Source of the DNA: Acephala macrosclerotiorum
Taxonomy: Eukaryota; Ascomycota; Leotiomycetes; Helotiales; Mollisiaceae
DNA length: 38,705 bases
Direction: 5' to 3'
NCBI GenBank assembly: GCA_014904845.1
Contig: MU119607.1
Coordinates: forward strand, 1-38,705
Below are positions 9,843 to 19,917 of the stretch, in pieces. Within the stretch, counting starts at the first letter, position 1; every line of letters starts with the position of its first letter. A program made the translations under genes and the position numbers. The notes under the pieces are model-generated. The model worked only from the letters and a program-made list of their open reading frames with translations. It did not search any database and had not been told where the DNA came from.

Positions 9843-12048
9843 ATGCAGAGAGATAGGGCTAGAGTCCGTCCAGATCCGGTCTCATGCCAATCATGTCGCT
9901 CTAAGAAAATTAAATGCAATCGAGTTCATCCATACTCAAATTGCACAGCTCGTAGTATAATCTGCAACTTCCTGGTTCCACCACAAGTACAGTCAAACAC
10001 GACCTCTACCAACGCAGAACTTCGAGCACGCATTGAGCGACTAGAATCGATTTTGCTAAAGCAGTCAAGTTCGACCGAAACTCAAATCTCAGACGAAAAT
10101 TCTCCTACACAACAGTATCTTCACCTTAGTTCGGAAAGTGAACTTGTAGCCAATGACAAGCAAAAACGAGACCGAGAGTTGAGACTGCTTCAGAATATTG
10201 GAACAAGAGAGGATTCCCTCGTACGTGATTCCCAACCCTGTCAATTCTACTTTTTACCTTCTTGTGCTCATCAAGTTAAACATGGACAGCTTCCTCGGTT
10301 GTCAAATGGCTTGACCTTCAGTTTAAAAACCGCTCACGAGATTCTCGACAGACAAACGCATCCGACCTCAATCTCAGACGACCAGTGGATGAAGGAACAG
10401 TTGTGGAATTCCCGGTCTACAAGATAGCGACTCTACTTCTTGAGAGCTACGAGTCCAATTTCGACCATCTGTGCTGCATACTATACACTCCATCAGTCCA
10501 ATCCCTCACGAAAACAGTCTACCTGCGGCTCAATCAAAACAAATCCGTTCTCCCCGGTCAAGCCGCTCTGCTACTTTCTATTTTCGCCCTTTCGGCATAT
10601 TTCTACCAGCCCTTCGACGTTTCCGAAGTAGCTGCTACTAAACGAGATGCGATACACCTCTCCAAATATCTCAGCAGAGGCGCGTTGGACGTGCTAGACT
10701 ATTCCCGCCGAAATGCCTTAGGCACATTGGAAGATGTGCAAGCTTCCATCCTAATGTCTTACGTTTCCTACCACCTGGATGGTTTCTCCGCACGAGGGCG
10801 ACTTTTGTCTACAGCGGCGGTTTCGATGGCAAGAGAACTACGTTTGCATCGATTAGACGCTGACAACGAGTCATCAACTACCAGTGACCAGTCTAGCATT
10901 CGAGATATGATTGATCGTGAATTAAAGCGGCGAGTATTCTGGCACGTAGTATCGACAGACTGGTATGTCTTAACTCCGCCCAAAATCCACATGATTCTTA
11001 CGTCCCTGTTAGGCTGTTGTCAACCACCTCCGGTCCGCAGGAAGGCACGTACTTCATGCATCCCAACCACATCAACGTCAACCTTCCCAAAGACTGCATA
11101 GACGACGACCTTATTCTGGGCGAAGAGAATTCGGGATCACACCCAACCAGAATGTCATATTTCCTCCACAGACTCCGACTTGCCCACCTCTCCCGCGAAA
11201 TAGCCGACACAATCCCCCTAGACACAACCAAACTCCTACAACTACCATACTCGCAAATCATCTCCCTCGACAAAAAGCTTCAAGATTACCTCTCCAGCCT
11301 ACCGTTCTTCTTCAAACTTGACTCCGAAAGTAGAAAAAGAAGTATACCACTCGAGATCATCTATCCCAAGATCCCTATCTCGCGATACTGTACATCAATA
11401 GAAGCTCACAGCAGACGATTCAAACTTCATCAGCGATTCTTGCTTCGACAACTCGTGAATCCTCAGTATGCTTATTCAAGACGAGCTTGTTTAGAATCGG
11501 CTCGCGCGGTTGTGAATGCTTATGAAGATCTTCGAGAGCATTATTCTGTGTCTACTAGACCGGACCTTATGGGTATTGCGGTACATTTTACGCATCTTGC
11601 TTTGGTGACCATGGTTATGGATCTATGCTTTAATAAGGAGGAAGGGGATGAGGAGGGGATGAAAGCTGAGGTCAAGGCGGCTTTGGAAATGTTTGAAGAT
11701 AGTAGACATGCTTCTCCGCTACTAGGTCGATTTTTGAGCTCATTGAGCGATGTTTTGCTGAAACGTAAAGTGCAGCTTACCGATTCATCAACCACGGCAA
11801 ATAATGGCGTTACCAACGCCGACATTGCAGAAGAGATGATGCTTGACCATTCCAGCATGAACGAACTATCTTACGAAGATCAAATGCAGTTTCACCAATT
11901 TGGACTTGACATGGAAAACCCAAACATTATTCTCGACGCTAGCGCTTCTTTCGACGAATTCTGGCAGAATGCAATGCAAGGCGAGCCCAATCTTGATTCA
12001 AATGCATGGGATGATTTGTTCTCAGGTCTTAATTCACGTCCTATATAA
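9843..12048 (+). pseudogene. Zn2Cys6 transcription factor with broken zinc cluster and frameshift
   Basis: Two introns are clear: 10221-10289 (69 nt) joins DSL to LPRLSNG, and 10963-11012 (50 nt) joins STDW to LLSTTSGP. The N-terminus MQRDRARVRP leads into a zinc cluster with Cys15, Cys18, Cys25, Cys34 and Cys41 in the standard C-x2-C-x6-C-x5-?-x2-C-x6-C spacing, but position 31 is Tyr (codon TAC at 9933-9935) where the fourth Cys belongs. A coiled linker (RARIERLESILL) follows. Near 10400-10425 the frame slips: one frame runs through DDQWMKEQLW and stops, while the homologous protein continues in another frame (FPVYKIATLLLESYESN). The middle homology region (10430-11800) is otherwise intact, with RRVFWHVVSTDW and YCTSIEAHSRRFKLHQ. 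Two independent lesions suggest a dead or dying gene; a sequencing error could explain the frameshift but not Cys-to-Tyr. Confidence 0.8.
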
Positions 12049-12284
12049 TGCGAGTATAACGAAATGATTCACCAATCGTTACACATGCAAGCATTTACAA
12101 GAATATCAACCTTTTCAAAAATGCCTTGCTGACTTTCTAATTACAAACGCCTGACGTGCCAACAGAAAGAGAGTGTAAAAACATTGCGAACTTCAAAACT
12201 ACCGTGCTAAATTCAGGCGCCATCCAGAATAAATCACTTATCCGAGTGCCTATGTTATACCAATAACCCACCCATTCAACCTTC

Positions 12285-12551
12285 CTAGGCCTTTGGCTTC
12301 ATGCCGTCCTCACCAGTTGTGCTATCATGAGGCTTCTCTTTTCGACCATAGTCATGCTGCCAACCTCTACAAATTTTTTTGAGGACATCTTCCCATGTGC
12401 AAGGCTCGCCCATATACATAGCCATTTAGAAATACGTTTTTTCTTCCGGGTTCTCTGCGTCCTCCTTGCGGGTATCGGCTTCCATGAGCATGCCTTGCAG
12501 TCTACTTTTATTGGCTGGGGTCCAAGGGAATACGTTATTTTGTTGCGACAT
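12285..12551 (-). pseudogene. Small conserved-looking protein gene with one internal stop
   Basis: An 89-codon minus-strand frame runs from the ATG (MSQQNNVFPWTPANKSRL) to a TAG at 12285-12287, broken only by TAA at codon 42 (12426-12428). Protein-like composition continues straight after the stop (MAMYMGEPCTWEDVLKK, then GWQHDYGRKEKP), in the same frame and with no shift. I have a weak memory of fungal small proteins with PWTP...CTWxDVLxKI...GWQHDY, of unknown function. The stop may have come from CAA or GAA by a single change. It sits between the broken regulator and a gene-poor stretch. It might alternatively be read as two mini-ORFs. Confidence 0.55.
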
Positions 12552-14056
12552 CGTGAGTTTCGCGGGTAGGTCGACTATGAGTTTCGGGTATTGAGACTTG
12601 GAGTTGAAGAGTTGGTGGTTGATCTAGATGCTTTGAGAATGGTAATAATGATAGTTAAGAAAAGTAATGGATGAGGGTTGAATTTTTCCCAGATCATCAT
12701 TTAATTCACAACATGATTGTAACTTGAGTAACGCTGCCCGACTCAATCAAATCCGAGCTTCAAGCGTGGAATCATCGTTTTCTCTACTGTATGCGCGTGT
12801 ATTTCCTGCACATTTGAATATTCACAGAGTCTTATTTATTCTCAAAGAAAATTCACGACATTTCAATAGGGATTTGGCCTATACTACAAGTTATCAACCT
12901 AGAATCTCTATTACTTGTCGTACTTCATGCAGGACAACCACTTTCGCTTGCTCAGTTACTATTTACCAAAGTTGAAATCAATTTCGTACTAGGGATACTG
13001 AGCCTTCAATGCATGTCGGTCAGTCATTTTAATATCAATTTTTACTAAGTTGCTTGCTTCAACCCCGCGAATATTCTCCCAAGTTTTTCTAAATATTCAA
13101 TATCATAAACACTCTAGAATTCAACTCATAAAATTGAAACCCCCACCCTCTTATACACATAACATTCCTCTCTAACCATTTCCCTCGATACAGGCACTTG
13201 CAATATCAGAAAATCTCTTGCCCAATGCTCGTAGCTTATTATACCTCGATCACACATGTCCTCCTCCCGAACCCAAAATCTACTCAACTAGCCTCTTAAA
13301 TTTTGGACCATTCAATTCTTCAAATGCAAATGTCTCATTCTTACTTAACCTTCATCTTCATAGTCAGTTGTTTAAATTCCCAAGTACCAGAAATCATTCT
13401 TTTTCATCATTTTAAATATCGTTCCTCTACATTCCGGCCTCCTATCTCCTCCGGCCTATTGGAAATTTTCTTACCAGATGGATACCGGGCGCCCCGATCT
13501 GATGCCTTTCGAAGCCCTTTTTGGCTTTCAAAACATTGTCCTTCCGACTTCTCATACCCTGCCAATTTCAAGTTTCTAGAATACTCGGACACTAATCGCA
13601 GGACTTCAGCTATCCATCGATTTCAAATATCCTGGTATCATGAGGGAGAGATGGGATTCCAGTACCATTAAGGACATCCAAAGTATTTTGAGTCTGTTTT
13701 TCCATTCATTTTGCTATTTTCAATAATCTTCTACTTCCCATCAATCATAACTTCCACCTAGCAGCAACTACTTTTCCTCGCATCAACAGATTTCAATCTT
13801 GCCTTCCATCCCATCCCGTCATCAAATTTATACCGCAGAGAAAGCAAGCAAAAGAGCAACGCGGACAATGGATCCATCTCGAACCGATCAAAAAACGCAA
13901 CGTAATATGACTATGATACATATTCAATGTAAATGCCCAGAATGGAAGCAGGCGGCGGAGCAAATGCCAGGAAAGAATAATCGCTCGCTCGCTAATCGCA
14001 GCAGCTTGTAAAAAGGTTCGTTACTCCATCATCACCACTTCTTCTATCTCTTCCCC
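12552..14056. other. Gene-free stretch, pyrimidine-rich
   Basis: About 1.5 kb of moderately AT- and CT-rich sequence. The short frames here (for example 13218-13671 and 13799-14011) have low-complexity composition and no family resemblance. It may hold UTRs or an unrecognised non-coding transcript; nothing specific is visible. Confidence 0.5.
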
Positions 14057-15810
14057 TCACTCCCCATGACTCCCAGCCTGATCAACCATCACCCCACCCC
14101 TCTGAATCACCGCATACACATCCCTACCATAAGTATCCACAGGCGGAAACCTCGCTTTGAGTTCCAGATCATCAAGATGCATATGAGAACGAATATACTT
14201 CTCCCTCCCATCATCATTCGGGTTGTAATCCCAACTTGTGAACTTGCCCGTTTTAAGCGCTGACCAGACAAGTCGTCGCTGTCGCTGAGAAACTAACACG
14301 GAATCCGTGATTGCCTTCATGTCCCATTTGGCTTTTGCTTCGTTCTGGAAGTCAAGTAGTGTGCTGAGGACTTCGGGTGTGGAATAGGGGTGTTTAGCGG
14401 GAAGGGACGCCAGGTTGACGAGTTCCTTAGGGTCGTCTTTCAAGTTGTACAATTGATCCGGGTCCGCAGGACAGGTGATGTATTTCCACTCTCCTCTTCG
14501 GATCATCATCATTGGCGCGACAGTCCCTTCACCACAATACTCCGCAAAAACGGTATCACTCCCCCCTTCCCTCCCTTGAAGATGTGGAAGCAAGGACGTC
14601 CCATCCATTGGCAACCCTGGCCACAATTTCGTATTAACAAGATCGACAAGCGTGGGCAGGATATCGAGCGTAGACACGTTTGCGCTTACGCGTTTAGGGG
14701 AAAAGGAGGCGGGGTGGTGGATTAACATGGGTACCCTGACGCTAGACTCAAAATACGACATTTTGTACCACAATCCTCGTTCTCCTAACATATCGCCATG
14801 ATCGCCTGAAAATACGACAATGGTGTTTTCGTCTAATCGGCAGTCTTTGAGTGTTTGCAGCAGCTTACCGATGCAGTCGTCCACGTAGGATACAGCGCCG
14901 TAATAGGCGCGGCGGGCGCGTTTGATTTGTTCGGGCGTGAAGTTCTTGTCCCAGAGATCACAGACTTTGAGGAGGCGGCGGGAGTGGGAGTCTTGTTCTT
15001 CTTGCGGGATGGAGACTTCGGGGAGGTCGATGTCGACGCCTTCGTAGAGGTCCCAGAATTTCTGCTCGATTGTGTAGGGGTCGTGGGGGTGGGTTAGAGA
15101 GACTGTCATGCAGAATGGGCGGGCGCCGGGGCCTTGACGGACGTAGTCGTAGAGGAATTGCTTTGATCTGAAGCTGTTAGTGACATTCGTCCGAAGTTGG
15201 GAGTACTGTAAACTCACTTGTACATAACCTCCTCGTCATAGTCGAGTTGGTTGCTTCGAACACAAACACCCGCCTGCAAAATTGAGCTCGCATTATGATA
15301 CCACTCCAATCGTCTATCTGGATCCTCCCAGTTGACATTCCACCCATAATCCCCAGGATAGATATCGCTTGTCAACCGACTCTCATACCCATGCAACTGC
15401 TCTCCAATAAAATGCATCTTCCCCGCCAACGTTGTCTCATAGCCCGCCGCCCGCAGATAATGCGCATATGTAGGCACACTCGGATCAATGGAGCACGCAT
15501 TATCATAACTCCCAATCTTGGTAGGTAACTGTCCGGACACCATCGACATGCGTGACGGAGCACATAATGGGCTTGGGCAATACGCCGAGTCAAACACCAC
15601 CGCGCCTTCTGCCAGCTTGTCGAGATTCGGGGTCTTGATCTGCGACTTAGGGTTGTGCATCTTGAGCAAGGGAGCCGCAAGCTGATCCGCCATAATGTAC
15701 AGGATGTTGGGTCGCCTGGCAGGTACGGATCGTGGGGGTGGCGCTGCGAAAGGCATCGTGGAGGGGGTGTCTCGGGGGGAGGGTGGGACGGAGTTCAGAT
15801 CGGGTGCCAT
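14057..15810 (-). CDS. Choline sulfatase
   Basis: Two exons joined over intron 15168-15217 (50 nt, branch CACTAAC) give 567 residues. The enzyme hydrolyses choline-O-sulfate to choline and sulfate, letting fungi use it as a sulfur, carbon or osmolyte source. The type I sulfatase fold is evident: metal Asp in ILYIMADQ (about residue 42), the active-site signature Cys83-A-P-S-Arg87 with the Cys position converted to formylglycine in this family, the choline-sulfatase-type LTHPHDPY segment (about 223-229), and SGDHGDMLGE (about 318-327) with metal Asp/His. The C-terminal block WSALKTGKFTSWDYNP is characteristic of the choline-sulfatase C-terminal domain. No signal peptide, so probably cytosolic. 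The length fits the family and no lesion is seen. No choline transporter or dehydrogenase lies beside it. Confidence 0.92.
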
Positions 15811-17719
15811 TGTTGGTGGTGTTTGGCTTGTGTGAGGGTGGGATGGGGGTCGAGATCTGGGGTTCGGAGATTTGTATTTGAAGTGCAGAACTGACGTGAT
15901 CGAGACTGCTATGTCGTGATTTGGAATCCGGGGAAGTTCGCCGTCTCGTGTATCTAGACGGTAAGCTTGCTCGAGGGTTCAGAGTGAAGGAAGAAGGAGG
16001 AGAGCCAAGTCGGCCGCAGATCAGATAAAGACAAGAGAGACAGCGAAATGAGGAGAGACAGAGATCGTGCTTGATCTTGTACTGAAGGAAATGGCAAAGA
16101 GAGTGGCGGTCAGCAATAACCTTACCCCAAAGTAAGTGAAATCAGTACCCATACGTGTGCGTGCGACTCAGCAAGTGGGGAAGGGAGGGGAGGCCGTCGA
16201 TGTCGCAAAAGATGTTGTGATCCAACGCTGAATTGCAACATCAGACGACACTTTCCCCAATAGAGGCGCATGCAGGGTCCTCCCTTATCGTGGCCATCTG
16301 GAGCCAGGCACCCAGGCTGCACTGCACATACCAGGGGTATAAAAAACAATGTTCCCATCAGGTGAATATCTTCATTTCTTGCATGCGGCCATGATTCCTT
16401 GACTCAAAAGTTGAGTTCAAAATTTGTGGTGCTGCATCCCCCCTTTGTCGCAATCCCGAATGTTGGAATAGCATCCCTTTTCCCCGATCCGGATAAAAAA
16501 CGCATAGGCCAGGCATTCGTACAGCCATTTGTCAACCACGCAGAAACCGAGAGGCTTCGGTGTCGGGTGTGCCCGGGATTGGCCAAGTCTTTCTTGGAGA
16601 AGATGGCCATGTGATGAAGTGCATTATGCGGCAGATGCGATTTGTCAGTCGTGGTGATTCATGCTGCTCCTCGAAGCTGTTCTCAATCATTGTTTTAAGT
16701 CACGCTCGATGCGATCTCAAGATGGAAAAAGTTCTCAGCCTTGCAGATGTCACTTATCCTTCAGCCTCCTTGTCGCACGTCAGGACCCAACTAGATGGCG
16801 AGATTTCACGAGTTTGAGCCTTGCGATGCACCGTCAACACAAGTGCCAACCTTCCTTGTCATTGTTGCTGCACAGAGTGGTCTGAGGTAGTCGGATGGGG
16901 GTTAGTTGGGCGGCTGTGGATGCGGTGGATGCTCACGCAATATTCGGCGGAGGCTATTGGGTGCTGATTCAGGGGTGCTGAAGTAGTGGCAATGGTGTGC
17001 TTGTGAGGCGCGGGGGGAGGGGCACGCGAGTAGAACTCCGATGAGATGTTGGGATAAGATGGGAGATGAGAACGTCTTGATACAAGGCACCTGGAAGTTT
17101 CGTTCAAGGTTAAAAGACTCGATGTTCAGCTGAGGCATCTTTGCCACTCGAGTGAGGGAGGCTTGGCTTGAGCTGTGCGGTTTCGGAGATGGGTCTCCGT
17201 TCGTGTCACATTTCCCAAAACCTTCTTAGATGGACAGAGTTGCCACATGAAGAGAACGATTCCTTGGACGACCAGCTTCAAGGTCGGTGTCTTGGGGTGT
17301 GTTGGCTGGATAATTGATCTTTCAGCTTGCTTTCTACCTTTTGTGCCGATCTCCACTTCCTCTTGGCGACTTCACGGGCCACTATCTTGAGCGTCATGAT
17401 AAGGAAGAAGGAAGCTGAAGCCGGCGAGCTGCAATAGGCTCTTCCACTGGTTTCTACTGCACCGGTTTCTACTGTTCGCCCAGGATTCCCCTGCTACTTT
17501 CGTGCTTTGGAGACGATAGGAGATGCAATGGACCAGACATGTCCTAGAGCGGGAGTTGGAGCGGTCCTTTCTCGATGTCCCTTTCACTGCATGCGATTGC
17601 TTTGAGGGTTTGCAGGCAAAGTACCCCAGCATTGGCATATGAATTGTACTTCCCAAATGGAATGAAGCACTTTCGAGAGTGAACCGGATGTGAATGTACC
17701 TCGAGCGAGCCGTACATTC
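15811..17719. other. Gene-free stretch upstream of the sulfatase
   Basis: About 1.9 kb of mixed composition. The first few hundred bases should be the sulfatase promoter and leader (GT/GGGT-rich on the + strand). Short frames on both strands have shuffled-looking composition and no motifs. I looked by eye for a CYS3-type palindrome near the sulfatase and found no good match. Confidence 0.5.
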
Positions 17720-19330
17720 TTCTATTCTATCTTTAGAATGTTATTAATTTCGGATTTTAAACATTTTGCAATTTTATTTCTAAGAGTAGTTAATATAATA
17801 AAGTTTTATTTTTAATTAATAATTATTTGTAAGTTTTTAATATAAATACTTTTTTATGTAATTTAAATAAACTTTAATTAAAAAATTTTTTTTTTAATTA
17901 AATTTAATATTTTTAACGTAAAATATTAAAATTAATATTTATATAAAATTAATTAATTATATATTTTTTATTAATTTAAATTATTTAAATTATTTTTAAA
18001 ATTTATAATTATAATTATAATAAAATATTAAATTAAAAAACGATTAATATTTTTAATATTAAAATTAAAATTATTATATATAATTTATTTAATTAAACGT
18101 ATTAATATAATTATATTTTTAGTAAAAATTTTAATTTATAATTTATAATTTATAATTAAATAAATTATATATAATAATTTCAATTTTTAAAAAATTTAAA
18201 TATTTTATTATTTAATTTTCGATTTTTATATACTTCGAAATTTTATATATTATTTTATTTTTTTAATATACGTTACATTTTTAAAAGTTTCGAATACTTT
18301 TTGTTTTATTTTTAAAAAGTCGTATAATTGGTAATCTTGAACTTTTTAATCTTATTACAACTGGATATGAGAATTTAAAACTGGTCGTCGAATATTTACT
18401 ATTTTTGTAATCGATTATACAAACGTATTTTGCTTTACATATTGATTTAAATCATAGTCTCATTATTCGTATTAGGCCATAGCTATTTGCTCAATTGAAA
18501 TAAGATCCTCGATTCGATTTCAAGTCATGGACCAGACAAGTGTTCGATCAGCTTCATGTTGCACGTGATCGAGTTAATGTCCCTTTCATTAGAATCTAGT
18601 CGCTCAACTTCTTACTCGTTTTTCTTCGAACTAGAATAGAAGTCGCCTCTCTTATCTATCTCGGAATTACTCTAGGCTATGCATAATAAAGTATTCGCCT
18701 TTTCTAAAATCATATATAAACTCCCCTTTTTCAATTTTTTCGATTACTTACAGCACTCTTTCCTTTGACTAGTGACCGCAAACAGCAGTTAATAGTAACA
18801 GCGCATTTTACATGGGAATTTCGACACGAGTAATTTCTATTTCCGTCTTCGGACCTGGGCTTCTACTGCTTTAATCTGAGCTCTAAAGAACCATAGAACG
18901 AGCAAATGCGACTCGTTTAGACTTCTCGACTAAGATTACCATCTACTAAAATTAAAAGAAAAATATTGAGAGTACTTTTGACGCCGATTCCGGATCCTTT
19001 AATAAGAGTCTTACGAAACAAAGTAATCGACTACAAACTTTGGATGTATTTAGATTTCTTAGATCAATCACATGACTTTGGACTCGTGCTTTTTGCTATT
19101 GCCATTGTTTGAGTTATTAAAATGTAAATTATATAAGTAATTTAATATAAAATTAATTTTTCTCTTTTAAAAATTTAAAATTGTATATAAGAAACTAATA
19201 TAAAAACGTAGTAAAATAAAAATAAAAAATAAGTTTTAAAGTTTTAAACGTTAATTACGTTTAATTACATTAATCGGAATTATTCTCGGCCTTTTTTTGA
19301 AACTGGTTTAATAAAGCACATAACTAGCCC
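17720..19330. other. AT-rich island, probable RIP-eroded repeat
   Basis: About 17720-18340 and 19110-19280 are nearly pure A+T. Between them (about 18350-19100) is a less extreme block with many stops in all frames. A short translated piece there (about 18770-18840) loosely recalls transposase text, but this is too weak to call. Residual G/C is mainly in CpG (AACGATT, TTCGAAA, ATACGTT). Contains the inverted repeat at 18068-18180. Confidence 0.65.
18068..18180. repeat. 28-nt perfect inverted repeat in AT island
   Basis: Bases 18068-18095 are the exact reverse complement of 18153-18180, separated by 57 nt; the core is TTATTATATATAATTTATTT. Just before the right arm there is a 7-nt tandem (AATTTAT, about 3.5 copies, around 18132-18156). 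Chance pairing is easier in A/T-only DNA, but a perfect 28-nt match suggests an old inverted-repeat or foldback remnant. Confidence 0.6.
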
Positions 19331-19365
19331 CTTCTCGGCTAGTGACACGTAACAATATTTCAGTG

Positions 19366-19373
19366 TATATAAA
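19366..19373 (+). promoter_or_regulatory. Possible TATA box upstream of the first HET gene
   Basis: TATATAAA is followed by a CT-rich initiator-like tract (about 19380-19420). It lies about 545 bp upstream of the chosen HET start, implying either a long leader, a missed 5' exon, or an unrelated promoter inherited from a repeat. Confidence 0.3.
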
Positions 19374-19917
19374 CAGTCCACTTTTCACTTCTCTCGTTCG
19401 ATCTTTTTCTCTCTTTAACTTTGAGTCTTAGTATTTACGCAGTCCACTTATTTAAACCCCGACTTGTTTATTTAGTGCTTCTCTGGACCCTAAAGTGGCT
19501 GAGCCGCTGCATAGGAATGCACAGTCCTCCTAATGATTGGTTCACCAGGGGCTGCAATAATTCGTCACCCAATAAAAGTTTGCACCCTTTGAATATCGCA
19601 CAACCATACTTTGCGACCGCTTAAAATTTGATAGAATTATTGATTTCGCCTCAAGGACTATTTTCTCCCGCAAAAGAAGGCTCTAGTTGTTGTGGCTGTT
19701 GAGATATTCTCGATATTAGTTGACCAGGTCACGAATTACTGCACCCCTTGGTGGTTAGGTAAAGAGGTTGCCTAAAGTTAGGCGCGCGGCTCAATTTTCC
19801 ACTTCAGATAAAAGCTGGACGACGGAATTAAAATACTTGTCTGGCGCTCGCGCAGATCAGTCGTCCACGAAGGTGGTAAATCGCGACCATTTCCTGCACG
19901 ACGATGCGGCTTCTTAC

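Noticed and set aside
13218..14011. Several 60-120 codon frames
   Set aside because: Low-complexity Ser/His/Phe composition typical of CT-rich leader-like DNA; none shows a family pattern or splices into its neighbours.
15811..16400. Sulfur-control (CYS3-type) sites before the choline sulfatase
   Set aside because: No good match to the ATGRYRYCAT palindrome was found by eye; single ATG...CAT half matches are too common.
18490..19420. Possible LTR pair (TATATAAA plus CT-rich tracts near 18715 and 19366, both near a CTAGTGAC motif)
   Set aside because: Similarity is limited to short motifs; no alignable long direct repeat, primer-binding site or polymerase text could be read.
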